Origin: an uncultured Nocardioides sp.
GTDB lineage: Bacteria; Actinomycetota; Actinomycetes; Propionibacteriales; Nocardioidaceae
DNA length: 64,000 nucleotides
NCBI RefSeq assembly: GCF_947489365.1
Contig: NZ_CANLDB010000002.1
Span: forward strand, 620,001-684,000
Reading direction: 5' to 3'
Within the stretch, counting starts at the first letter, position 1; every line of letters begins with the position of its first letter. Made by a program: the position numbers and the translations under genes. Shown one piece after another: positions 8,197 to 15,757 of this stretch. The notes beneath the pieces were generated by a model, which saw only the letters and a list, made by a program, of their open reading frames with translations, had not been told where the DNA came from and searched no databases.

Positions 8197-9590
8197 CAGG
8201 AGTGCTTCCTCTCGGGGCGTCGGCGGTCGAGGTACGGACCGCCGGCGGGCTCGGGTGTGGTGCGGGGGTCGGCGGACCGGTCGGTCCCCTCCCCCCTCCT
8301 CCCCGTCGCGCACACCGCGAGCGCGAAGAGCGCCGTGGCGAGCGGGACCGGGAGGATGTCGTAGAACGCGGTCTGCACGACGACCACGACGCCGGTGGCG
8401 TGGAGCCACAGGTCGGGCGAGGCGGCGCGGGCGGGCCGGGAGTGCCACCAGATCGCGGCGATCGTGCCGAGCAGCAGGGCGGCGCCGACCAGGCCGTGGG
8501 AGACCATGGTCGTCCAGAGCTGCCCGTGGGTGCCGATGGAGACGTCGTTGCTGTCGGCGAGGCCCTCCGAGGACTGCGGGGCGCCGTACCCGAAGAACGG
8601 GGAGCGCAGGGCCAGCTCCCACGAGGCCTGGTAGAGGGTCTCGCGGGTGCTGACGTTGCTGTACTCGAAGCGGCTGGTGAGGGTGTCGAGCAGCCCGGGC
8701 ACGGTGGCGACGACGGTGGCGACGACCCCGGCGCCCCCCAGGACGCCGAGGAGCACCTTCGGGCGGCCGGCGGCGACCCGGACCACCATCACGTAGACGA
8801 CGGCGACGGTGATGGACACCCAGGCGCCGCGGTTCACCGAGATCAGGATCGGGACCGCCGAGACCGCCAGGAGGACGGCGATCAGGACGCGGCGACGACG
8901 GGTCGCCGCGGTGAGGGCGCCGTGGACGGCGACCGGGGTCAGGATCCCCATCGCCGCGGCCCAGTCGTTGGTGTACGGGAACAGCGCCGCGGGCCGGGCG
9001 GTCTGGTAGAGCTGGTCGAACTCGGTGAAGCGGGCGCGCGTCATCGCCACGACGTACGGGTTGTTGATGCCGACCGTGCGCAGCGCCGTGCCGAACGGCG
9101 TCGGGATCTCCAGCGGCGCGACCAGCAGCCCCGGCAGGGCGAGCAGGACCGCCGCGCCCCAGAGGGCGAGCAGCCAGCCGAGCACCCGGCGGCGGTCGAG
9201 CCCACGGTGCAGGGCGTTCCACACGAAGAACGCCATGATCGCGACGGCGACGTACAGCGTGGTGCGCAGGCCGTACGCCAGGGCGTACCGCGCGGACGTC
9301 AGCATGAGCGCCGAGATCAGCACCCAGCCGAGGAAGACCAGCAGGACGCCGTACCCGGGCGGCAGGACGACCTGGCGGCGGTTGGTGACGAGCCAGGCCA
9401 GCAGCGGGAGCGCGGCGACGGGCCACAGCGGGATCTGGATGCCCAGCACCCACCACAGCGGGTAGCCGAGCAGCAGGACGGCGAGCGGGCGGGCGGCCCG
9501 CGCCACCGCGGCGCGCCCGTCGGCGCGACGCTCCTCGCGGGGCGCCACGCGGCGGCCGGGGTGCTGGCGGACCAGGTCGGTGACGGTCAT
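8196..9590 (-). CDS. O-antigen ligase/polymerase-like membrane protein
   Basis: 464 residues, about 11 hydrophobic segments, and a large extracytoplasmic loop before the last helices carrying SPFFGYGAPQSSE and SIGTHGQLWTTMVSHGLVG. This layout matches the Wzy_C (O-antigen ligase/polymerase) family, in which the loop binds lipid-linked glycan. It probably polymerises or ligates the repeat units outside the membrane. The gene starts at ATG 9590, whose ATGA overlaps the end of the long Alg13-like reading frame that runs antisense through the acetyltransferase gene. The next gene follows with a one-base overlap. Confidence 0.85.
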   Translation of the reverse strand: MTVTDLVRQHPGRRVAPREERRADGRAAVARAARPLAVLLLGYPLWWVLGIQIPLWPVAALPLLAWLVTNRRQVVLPPGYGVLLVFLGWVLISALMLTSARYALAYGLRTTLYVAVAIMAFFVWNALHRGLDRRRVLGWLLALWGAAVLLALPGLLVAPLEIPTPFGTALRTVGINNPYVVAMTRARFTEFDQLYQTARPAALFPYTNDWAAAMGILTPVAVHGALTAATRRRRVLIAVLLAVSAVPILISVNRGAWVSITVAVVYVMVVRVAAGRPKVLLGVLGGAGVVATVVATVPGLLDTLTSRFEYSNVSTRETLYQASWELALRSPFFGYGAPQSSEGLADSNDVSIGTHGQLWTTMVSHGLVGAALLLGTIAAIWWHSRPARAASPDLWLHATGVVVVVQTAFYDILPVPLATALFALAVCATGRRGEGTDRSADPRTTPEPAGGPYLDRRRPERKHS

Positions 9591-10735
9591 CGGCGGACCT
9601 GCCGGTGCTCTACCCTCGGCGCATGCTCGCCGCCCTGCTCCGGGCCCTGCGCCTCGACGGCGCCATCGCCGTCCGGCACCTCGTCCTCACCGTGCTCGCC
9701 GGGTCCGCGCTGACCCCGCGGCCCCTGCGCTTCGCGGTCTACCGCCTCGCCGGCCTCGACGTGCGCACCCCGAACATCTTCAGCGGCACCCGGATCACCG
9801 GCACCGACCTGCACATCGGGCGCGGCACCTTCCTCAACCACGACTGCTACCTCGACGTCGCGCGGGGACGCGTCGACATCGGTGAGCGGTGCCACCTCGG
9901 CCCGCAGGTCATGATCCTCACCGCGACCCACGACCGCGACGGTGCCGGCGGCGCCACCAGCGAGTCGCGCTACCTCACCACCGTCGTCGGCGACCGCGTG
10001 TGGCTCGGCGCCCGGGCCACGCTGCTGCCCGGCGTGGTCGTCGGCGACGGCTGCGTCGTGGCCGCCGGTGCCGTGGTCGCGAGCGACTGCGCCCCCGGCG
10101 GCGTGTACGGCGGCGTCCCGGCGCGGCGGCTCCGCGAGGTCGACGACGCGACGTCCGGCCACGCGTGAGCGCAGGGTCCGCACGAGGCTGGAGCGTCGGC
10201 GCGGACGGGAGCCGAGGAGACCGTCCAGCTCGTCGCCGAGCCGGCGGAGCGAGGCCTGGGTCACGGGGTCGACGACGGCCTCGGGCCCGCCGACCGGCCT
10301 GACCCTGCCCTCGGCCCGCGCCGCGTGGACCTCACGGTCGAGGTCGTCGGCGTCGAGGGCCAGGCGGACCAGCCCGGCGCGCTCGGCGGCGGCGGCGAAG
10401 CGCAGCTGGTGGGAGTCGACGTGCTCGCCGCGACCGGGGTCGCGGGGCACGCAGACGGGTCGGTGGCCGAGGCGACGGGCGTCGCTGATCAGGCCGGGAC
10501 CGCCGTGGCACACCACCGCCGAGGCCTCGGCGATCAGGGAGCGCAGCTGCGCGTAGGGCAGGTGGGGGTGACCCTCCGCCCGGCGCGGGGCCCGGGAGGT
10601 GCCGTGCTGGACGACGACGCGCACCTCGCGGCCACACCGGTCGCTCCAGCCGTCGGCGAGCTCCACCAGCCGGTCGAACGGGTGGTGGTCGGTTCCGGTC
10701 AGGAACAGCACGGGTCCCGAGAGGGGTGCACTCAC
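9587..10735 (-). CDS. Alg13/PssE-like glycosyltransferase C-domain, with long antisense extension
   Basis: The first about 185 residues are a GT28-type C-terminal domain that binds the nucleotide sugar: GPVLFLTGTDHHPFDRLVE, then EASAVVCHGGPGLISDARR and GEHVDSHQLRFA. With the Alg14-like protein encoded just upstream it would form a two-part glycosyltransferase. GTG at 10735 overlaps the preceding stop (GTGA). After about residue 190 (near 10168) the frame stays open for another 190 codons opposite the acetyltransferase gene and stops at 9587, where TGA overlaps the ATG of the next operon gene. The tail has the composition of a shadow translation. The domain is certain; the true 3' end is not. 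Confidence 0.6.
   Translation of the reverse strand: MSAPLSGPVLFLTGTDHHPFDRLVELADGWSDRCGREVRVVVQHGTSRAPRRAEGHPHLPYAQLRSLIAEASAVVCHGGPGLISDARRLGHRPVCVPRDPGRGEHVDSHQLRFAAAAERAGLVRLALDADDLDREVHAARAEGRVRPVGGPEAVVDPVTQASLRRLGDELDGLLGSRPRRRSSLVRTLRSRVAGRRVVDLAEPPRRDAAVHAAGGAVARDHGTGGHDAAVADDHAGQQRGPGAEPHAVADDGGEVARLAGGAAGTVAVVGRGEDHDLRAEVAPLTDVDASPRDVEVAVVVEEGAAPDVQVGAGDPGAAEDVRGAHVEAGEAVDREAQGPRGQRGPGEHGEDEVPDGDGAVEAQGPEQGGEHAPRVEHRQVRR
9611..9616 (+). promoter_or_regulatory. Leaderless-type -10 (TACCCT) for acetyltransferase
   Basis: TACCCT lies six bases before the ATG at 9623, so transcription would start at or next to the start codon. No Shine-Dalgarno is visible. Confidence 0.5.
9623..10168 (+). 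CDS. Hexapeptide-repeat acetyltransferase
   Basis: Left-handed beta-helix acyltransferase of 181 residues. Hexapeptide turns run through GTRITGTDLHIGRGTFLN, VDIGERCHLGPQV, VVGDRVWLGARATLLPG and VVVGDGCVVAAGAVV, with the usual GVYGGVPARRLR ending. The catalytic His of the family fits ATHDRD. It probably O-acetylates a sugar of the exopolysaccharide. It is the only plus-strand gene inside the minus-strand operon. The start MLAALLRAL at 9623 is chosen over the track GTG at 9605 because of the leaderless -10 just upstream. A minus-strand frame stays open across the whole gene. Confidence 0.85.
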   Translation: MLAALLRALRLDGAIAVRHLVLTVLAGSALTPRPLRFAVYRLAGLDVRTPNIFSGTRITGTDLHIGRGTFLNHDCYLDVARGRVDIGERCHLGPQVMILTATHDRDGAGGATSESRYLTTVVGDRVWLGARATLLPGVVVGDGCVVAAGAVVASDCAPGGVYGGVPARRLREVDDATSGHA

Positions 10736-11211
10736 AGGAGCGGCCCCACCAGGCGCGCGTCGGGGTACACGTCGAGCTGGCTGTCCCACTGGGCGATCCG
10801 TCGGGTCGTGAAGGGCGCCACCAGGCGGCCGGTCATGGTGGCCGAGTCGACGCGGTCGTAGACCTCGATGAAGACCGTCGGGATCCGCATGAGCCAGGCC
10901 ACGACGAAGAACGGCACCGCGACGCCCGCGCCGGTCGAGAGCACGAGCGCCGGCCGCTCGGCCCGGACCACCCGGAGCGCGAGCCCCAGGTTGCGCAGGA
11001 GGTTCGGCACGTGGCGCGTGGTCGGCGAGTACGACGTCACCACCCGCTCGTCCGCGAGCTTGTCGCGGACGTCGGCGGTGTCGGGGCACACCCAGACGCG
11101 GTCGTGGGCGGCGTACCAGCCCCGGAGCGCGAGGAGCTGGGCCAGGTGACCGCCCTGGGTGCTGACCAGCAGCACCGGACCGCCCCCCGAGCCGCGGTCG
11201 GCGGGGTCCAT
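10732..11211 (-). CDS. Alg14/PssD-like glycosyltransferase subunit
   Basis: About 159 residues. The start GPVLLVSTQGGHLAQLLALR is the Alg14/PssD/EpsE signature, and TGAGVAVPFFVVAWLMRIPT is the membrane-associated hydrophobic segment. Such subunits anchor and activate the Alg13-like partner, encoded next with a GTGA overlap. The ATG at 11211 avoids overlap with the upstream gene; the track GTG at 11235 is an alternative with AGGGA close by. The likely reaction is addition of the second sugar to the lipid-linked primer. Confidence 0.8.
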   Translation of the reverse strand: MDPADRGSGGGPVLLVSTQGGHLAQLLALRGWYAAHDRVWVCPDTADVRDKLADERVVTSYSPTTRHVPNLLRNLGLALRVVRAERPALVLSTGAGVAVPFFVVAWLMRIPTVFIEVYDRVDSATMTGRLVAPFTTRRIAQWDSQLDVYPDARLVGPLL

Positions 11212-11224
11212 CAGCCGGTGCCCA

Positions 11225-12745
11225 TCAGTAGGCACCGTCCCTGCGCAGCACGGCGCGCAGCGTCCGCAGGCAGATGGCGAGGTCGCCGCCGACGGTGATG
11301 TTGTCGGTGTAGTGCAGGTCGAGCGCGACGGCGCGCTCCCAGGCCAGGTCCGAGCGGCCGCTGACCTGCCAGAGCCCGGTCAGGCCGGGCTTCACCGCGA
11401 GGCGGCGGCGGGTGGCCTCGTCGTACAGGGCCACCTCCTCCGGCAGCGCCGGGCGCGGACCGACGAGCGACATGTCGCCCTTGACGATGTTGATGAGCTG
11501 GGGCAGCTCGTCCAGCGAGGTGATCCGCAGCAGGCGACCGACGCGGGTGATGCGCGGGTCGCGGCGGATCTTGAACAGCACCGCGTCCGACTCGTTGGAG
11601 TGGGTGAGCAGGGTGCGCCGGTCCTCCGCGTCGTCGGTCATCGTGCGGAGCTTGTAGATCGTGAAGGGCCGGCCGTAGCGGCCGATGCGCGTCTGCGTGA
11701 AGAGGGCGTCACCGCGGGAGTCGAGGCGGATCGCCAGGGCCGCGACGCCGATGACCGGCGCGGCGATCGTGAGCAGCACCAGGCCGGCGAGCCGGTCGAA
11801 CAGGATCTTGGCGACGGCGGCCAGCATGCGCGGACGCGGCGGGGCCACGGAGACGACGGTGCTGTCGGCGACGCCGGACACCGAGATGCGGTGCGGCGCG
11901 AGCGACCCGGACTCGTCGAGCACGCCCAGGTCGGCCCCGGTGTGCTCGAGGTGCCAGCTGAGCTTGCGGAAGGTGTCGGTCCCGATCCCGGCACCGCTCG
12001 TGGCGAGGACGAGGTCGACCTTCCAGGCGGTCACGGCGGCCGCGATGTCGGAGTGGCCCTCCTCGATGGGGGCGCCCGGGTAGCGGTGCACGTAGCCGGG
12101 GTCACCGTCCACGGTGATGTCGCAGAGGCCGACGACGATCGCGTCGCGGCGGTCGGACCAGCGGCGGAAGGCCGCGGCGGTGACCTCGGGCTCCCCGACC
12201 ACGAGGACGCGCTTCGGCCCGCGGCGCCACACCCGCAGGGCGCAGAGGACGAGGGCGACCGCGGTCGCGAGCACGGCGACGAGCATCACGTCGAGCACGA
12301 CGGCGCGGGCGGTGCCCGCGAGGACGGCGACGATGGCGGCGGCGGAGGCGACGTAGAACCCGGCGCGCAGCGGGACGTCCCAGGCGATCGCCGTCGAGGA
12401 CCTCCCGGCGCCGAAGGCGACGCAGGCCACCAGCCAGCCGCCGAGCGAGGCTGCGGTCAGGGCGCCGGGCGACCCGGCGTACGTCGCGGCGCCGACGACG
12501 GCCAGCACGAGGACGAGGAGGTCCGCCAGGGACCGCACCGCCCCCAGGGAGGCGGCGCGCGGTGGACGGGCGTAGTCGGGACCCGCCGGGGCGGGCAGTA
12601 TCGACGACACGTTCCGCGGCACGGACGGTTCCCGGGCGACGACACGGTCGTCGCCGGCGGCGACGGGGTCACCGGCAGCCCCCGCGGGCGGCACGCGGCC
12701 GGCCACGGAGAGCTGGGTGCTGCCCAGCGCTCGTTGCTTCGTCAA
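11225..12745 (-). CDS. WbaP-like polyprenyl-phosphate sugar-1-phosphate transferase
   Basis: Initiating enzyme of the exopolysaccharide operon, about 506 residues. N-terminal membrane helices (residues about 55-185) are followed by a CoA-binding/Rossmann-like region (RVLVVGEPEVTAAAFRRW) and the C-terminal bacterial sugar transferase domain with FTIYKLRTM, DELPQLINIVKGDMSLVGPRP and KPGLTGLWQVSGRSDL. It transfers a sugar-1-phosphate to undecaprenyl phosphate. The TTG at 12745, preceded by a G-rich AGGGGGGG, gives a family-sized protein. The track start at 12910 would add 55 residues of atypical sequence and run through the promoter region. Confidence 0.88.
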   Translation of the reverse strand: MTKQRALGSTQLSVAGRVPPAGAAGDPVAAGDDRVVAREPSVPRNVSSILPAPAGPDYARPPRAASLGAVRSLADLLVLVLAVVGAATYAGSPGALTAASLGGWLVACVAFGAGRSSTAIAWDVPLRAGFYVASAAAIVAVLAGTARAVVLDVMLVAVLATAVALVLCALRVWRRGPKRVLVVGEPEVTAAAFRRWSDRRDAIVVGLCDITVDGDPGYVHRYPGAPIEEGHSDIAAAVTAWKVDLVLATSGAGIGTDTFRKLSWHLEHTGADLGVLDESGSLAPHRISVSGVADSTVVSVAPPRPRMLAAVAKILFDRLAGLVLLTIAAPVIGVAALAIRLDSRGDALFTQTRIGRYGRPFTIYKLRTMTDDAEDRRTLLTHSNESDAVLFKIRRDPRITRVGRLLRITSLDELPQLINIVKGDMSLVGPRPALPEEVALYDEATRRRLAVKPGLTGLWQVSGRSDLAWERAVALDLHYTDNITVGGDLAICLRTLRAVLRRDGAY

Positions 12746-13053
12746 CTCGAGGCCCCCCCTCGATAAAACCGGAGACGACCCCGGCCGTGCCACCGTTGCC
12801 CGGTGGCTCCAGGTCAGACCCGGTGCGCGTCGCGCACGAGCCTGCCCCACTTCGCCTTCACTTGAAGAACACTGTCCACAGTCACGAACAGCGTTGTCAA
12901 TCGGAACCATTATTCCTGGCGCAAACGCTGAGCATTCATTGAGCGGACCACGTACCGATACCCTCGTCCCGGACCGGGCGGGCCGTGGGGGCCGCGCGCC
13001 GGCCGCGACTCGGGAGCGGTGGAGAGGTGCCGCCCGGAAGGAGGCGACCGCCG
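12746..13053. promoter_or_regulatory. Divergent promoter region, EPS operon / TetR gene
   Basis: 308 bases without a gene and visibly richer in A+T than its surroundings. On the minus strand TTGACA at 12895-12900 is followed 18 bases later by TGTGGACAGT, a weak extended -10, for the exopolysaccharide operon. On the plus strand TACCCT at 12959-12964 is a possible -10 for the TetR gene, with AAGGAGG just before its ATG. An inverted repeat lies over the minus-strand promoter. Promoter calls are by eye. Confidence 0.4.
12868..12895. promoter_or_regulatory. Candidate operator: inverted repeat AACACTGT / ACAGCGTT
   Basis: Two 8-base arms matching at 7 of 8 positions with a 12-base spacer, placed between the putative -35 and -10 of the exopolysaccharide operon and facing the TetR gene. 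It could be the site for that TetR regulator; not tested. Confidence 0.3.
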
Positions 13054-13812
13054 ATGAGCTCGGCCGCGACCCCGGAGAGCCGCGACGACTCGGACTCCTC
13101 GGACTCCTCGGACGCCCCGGTCGAGACCCGCCGTGAACGCGCCCGTCGTCAGACCGTCGAGGAGATCAAGGCCGCGGCCCGCGAGCAGCTGACGCTCGCC
13201 TCGTCGGCCCGGTTCTCGCTGCGCGCGGTCGCCCGCGACGTCGGCCTGACCCCCTCGGCCATCTACCGCTACTTCGGCTCGCAGCAGGAGCTCGTCGGGG
13301 CCGTCGCGAAGGACGCCTACGCCTCGATCACCCGACGCTTCCACGAGGTGGCCGCGGAGACGGCGGACGAGGCCGCGGCGTACCGGCTGCGGGCCCTCGG
13401 ACGGGCCTACCGCGTCTGGGCGCACGACCACACCGCGGAGTTCACCCTGATCTTCGGCACCGACCAGGAGGACCTGGGCGAGGGCCCCGGCGCCGTCGAC
13501 CCGGAGACCCTCGTCGACTTCTTCGCCGTCCCGCTCGCGACGTACGTCCAGGGCGTCGCCACGGGCGAGATCTCCTCGAGGTTCGCCGACACGGGTCCGA
13601 ACCCGCTGTCGGAGCGCACGATGACCTACCTCAGCGGCGCCGGCCTGGACATGGCCGACAACGACCTCAACCTGCTCGTGACCAGCTGGGCCGCGATGCA
13701 CGGGTTCGTGGCGCTCGAGCTGTTCGGCCACCTGTCGCGGTTCTTCGACGACCCCGACGCGGCGTTCGAGCGCCAGCTCACCCTGATCGTCATGGCGCTC
13801 GGCGCCCGCTGA
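13054..13812 (+). CDS. TetR-family transcriptional regulator
   Basis: 252 residues. An acidic/serine-rich N-terminal tail (DDSDSSDSSDAP) precedes the TetR helix-turn-helix, SLRAVARDVGLTPSAIYRYF, near residues 62-81. The ligand-binding part resembles the WHG-type C-terminal domain (AAMHGFVALELFGHL). The ATG at 13054 has GGAAGGAGG about 10 bases upstream, which decides the start against the track start at 12985. It is divergent from the exopolysaccharide operon across a 308-base region with a candidate operator, so control of that operon and of itself is plausible but inferred. Confidence 0.85.
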   Translation: MSSAATPESRDDSDSSDSSDAPVETRRERARRQTVEEIKAAAREQLTLASSARFSLRAVARDVGLTPSAIYRYFGSQQELVGAVAKDAYASITRRFHEVAAETADEAAAYRLRALGRAYRVWAHDHTAEFTLIFGTDQEDLGEGPGAVDPETLVDFFAVPLATYVQGVATGEISSRFADTGPNPLSERTMTYLSGAGLDMADNDLNLLVTSWAAMHGFVALELFGHLSRFFDDPDAAFERQLTLIVMALGAR

Positions 13813-13834
13813 GCGCCGGGGTCCCTGCGCGACC

Positions 13835-14431
13835 TCACGAGTTGAAGCGCTGCTGCGTCCGCTCCAGGCCGTCGGTCACCAGCGACTCGACGGCGTCCGC
13901 GGCGAGCGCGACCTGGAGGTCGAGCTCGGGACGCTCGCGACGGGAGTAGTCGGACAGCACGAAGTCCGAGACCTCCTGGCGCCCGGGCGGACGCCCGATG
14001 CCGACCCGGACGCGGTGGAAGTCACCGGTCGCGAGCGACGTCCGCATCGAGCGGAGGCCGTTGTGGCCGTTGTCACCGCCGCCGAGCTTGCAGCGCAGGC
14101 TGCCGAACGGCAGGTCGAGCTCGTCGTGGACGGCGACGATCCGGGCCGGCTCGACGCGGTAGAACCCGGCGAGCGCCTTGACCGGCCCGCCCAGGTCGTT
14201 CATGTAGGTGCGGGGACGGGCGAGCACCACCCGCGGCGCGTCCGGTCCCGGCGGTCCGAGGCGCTCCTCGGCGACCTCCGCGCGGCCCGACTTGTGGGCG
14301 CGCAGACGGCCGCCGAGGCGCCTCAGCAGCTCGTCGACCACCAGGTAGCCGACGTTGTGGCGGTGGCCGGCGTACGACGGTCCCGGGTTGCCGAGACCGA
14401 CGACCAGCCAGCCGCCGTCGTCCGCGGTCAC
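13835..14431 (-). CDS. pth: Peptidyl-tRNA hydrolase
   Basis: 198 residues, the normal length. It releases tRNA from peptidyl-tRNA that has dropped off ribosomes. [22 protein letters not shown] holds the conserved Asn and the catalytic His; [13 protein letters not shown] and [13 protein letters not shown] are the other substrate-binding motifs. Its ATG overlaps the stop of rplY (ATGA), the standard actinobacterial order glmU-prs-rplY-pth. It ends 22 bases from the convergent TetR gene with no clear terminator between. Confidence 0.96.
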   Translation of the reverse strand: MTADDGGWLVVGLGNPGPSYAGHRHNVGYLVVDELLRRLGGRLRAHKSGRAEVAEERLGPPGPDAPRVVLARPRTYMNDLGGPVKALAGFYRVEPARIVAVHDELDLPFGSLRCKLGGGDNGHNGLRSMRTSLATGDFHRVRVGIGRPPGRQEVSDFVLSDYSRRERPELDLQVALAADAVESLVTDGLERTQQRFNS

Positions 14432-15126
14432 TCCTTCTCGGAGTCCTCGGCCTCGCCGGACGCGTCGTCGTCGGACTCGCCCTCGGTGGCCTCGGCAGCG
14501 GCCTCGGCCTCCTCGTCGGACTCGTCGCGCTCGATGCCGGCCTCGGCCTCGGCCTCCTCCAGCTCGGCCTCGACCTCGGCGGCGGTGGGCGCGTTAGTGA
14601 CGTTGACGATCAGCGCCTCGGGGTCCGTGAGCAGCGTGGAGCCCTCGGGCAGCACGAGCTCGGCGGCCGGGATCTGGGTGCCGACCTCGGCGCCCTCGAC
14701 GGAGACCTCGATCGACTCGGGGATCGCGGTGGCCTCGGCCTCGAGGGAGACCGTGCCGGCCTCGGTCACGACCAGGGTCTCCGGGCCGGCCTCGCCGACG
14801 ACGACGATCGGGACGTCGACGGTCACCTTCTCGCCGCGGCGCACGGCGACGAAGTCGATGTGCTCCAGGGTGCGGCGGATCGGGTCGGTCTGGATCTGCT
14901 TGGTCAGGGCGAGCTGCGTGGTGCCCTCGACGTCGATCTCCAGCAGCGCGTTCGCGCCACCGTTCTTCAGCGCCAGCCAGGTCGCGTGACCGGGCAGGCT
15001 GATGTGGACCGGGTCGTTGCCGTGACCGTAGATCACGGCGGGCACCTTGTCGGCGCGACGGATGCGACGCGCGGCGCCCTTGCCGAACTCGGTGCGGGTC
15101 TCGGCGGTGATCTTCTCGCTGGCCAT
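14428..15126 (-). CDS. rplY: Ribosomal protein bL25 / Ctc
   Basis: 232 residues, the long Ctc/TL5 form. The N-terminal 5S rRNA-binding domain has [38 protein letters not shown] and [16 protein letters not shown] beta-rich domain follows ([20 protein letters not shown]). The last about 50 residues are a highly acidic tail ([22 protein letters not shown]) of the kind common in actinobacteria. GAGGAG lies nine bases before the ATG. It is coupled to pth by a four-base overlap and has its own likely promoter upstream. Confidence 0.96.
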   Translation of the reverse strand: MASEKITAETRTEFGKGAARRIRRADKVPAVIYGHGNDPVHISLPGHATWLALKNGGANALLEIDVEGTTQLALTKQIQTDPIRRTLEHIDFVAVRRGEKVTVDVPIVVVGEAGPETLVVTEAGTVSLEAEATAIPESIEVSVEGAEVGTQIPAAELVLPEGSTLLTDPEALIVNVTNAPTAAEVEAELEEAEAEAGIERDESDEEAEAAAEATEGESDDDASGEAEDSEKE

Positions 15127-15276
15127 GGGTGGGGCACTCCTCGTACGTCTGCGTGGTGGCGGGTGGGCCCGGCGGAGGGACTCGACGCCGGGCACGCGGA
15201 GCGCCCGCCAACGTCGATCACGGAGGCGCCTCCGGGCCGGACCCGGGTCGCTCTCCCTCGCCGAGGCAACCCCGCA

Positions 15277-15306
15277 ACTGTAGTCGCCCCTCCAGCGGGC
15301 CTCCAA
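15277..15306 (-). promoter_or_regulatory. Probable promoter of rplY-pth
   Basis: TTGGAG (15301-15306) and TACAGT (15277-15282) with an 18-base spacer, about 150 bases before the rplY start. This gives rplY-pth transcription separate from prs. Called by eye. Confidence 0.5.
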
Positions 15307-15333
15307 GTCGGCCCACCCCGCCTCGTCGCTGCC

Positions 15334-15442
15334 GGGCCGGCGGGCCGGCGGGCTGGCGGGCTGGCGGGAGTGGCCGGGCTGGCGGGCTGGCGGGCCGGCG
15401 GGCCGGCGGGCCGGCGGGCCGGCGGGCCGGCGGGAGTGGCCG
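15334..15442. repeat. GC-rich minisatellite, unit GGGC(C/T)GGC
   Basis: At least ten near-perfect copies of the 8-mer GGGCYGGC in tandem, interrupted twice by GGGAGTGGCC. Copy number may vary between strains through slippage. Confidence 0.85.
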
Positions 15443-15485
15443 GGCGTACGGGGCCGGGCTGAGGCCCGCCGGGCGGGGCCGGGCT

Positions 15486-15556
15486 GACGGAACCCCGTCC
15501 TGGCCCACGAAGCTTCGTCAGCCCGGTCGGGGTTTCACCAGCCGGCTGGCGAAACC
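15486..15556. repeat. 71-bp palindromic repeat, copy 1
   Basis: Starts GACGGAACCCCG and ends GGCTGGCGAAACC. It matches copy 2 at most positions and contains palindromic arms around CTTCGTCAGCCC and GGTTTCACCAGCCGG. Confidence 0.75.
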
Positions 15557-15640
15557 GGAGGCCGGTGGGGCAGGTGGGACCTGCCGAGAGCGGCGTACGG
15601 CGCTCGCGGGGACCGGACCGGCGGACGCGGCGACCGGGCG

Positions 15641-15711
15641 GACGAAACCCCGACTGGGCTGGCGAAACTTCGTCAGCCCAGCCGGGGTTTCACCAGCCAG
15701 CCGGTGAAACC
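15641..15711. repeat. 71-bp palindromic repeat, copy 2
   Basis: 155 bases after copy 1. Holds a long stem, GAAACCCCG-CTGGGCTG against CAGCCCAG-CGGGGTTTC (15644-15691), and an overlapping one, GGTTTCACC/GGTGAAACC. It lies 46 bases beyond the prs stop and could end prs transcription; REP-like. Confidence 0.75.
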
Positions 15712-15757
15712 TGAGGCGGGAGAGGCCCCTGTGACCCGGCGAGGCGAGGGCGTGGGC

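Larger units (their letters stand above)
15127..15757. other. Non-coding region between prs and rplY
   Basis: 631 bases without a convincing gene. From the rplY side it holds the rplY leader and promoter, an 8-bp-unit GC minisatellite, and two copies of a 71-bp palindrome-bearing repeat that end near the prs stop. Small ORFs here have glycine/arginine/alanine-rich translations that follow the repeats and look spurious. Confidence 0.7.

Noticed and set aside
15300-15710. Small Gly/Arg/Ala-rich ORFs
   Set aside because: They read through the minisatellite and palindromes in several frames; no ribosome site or codon bias.
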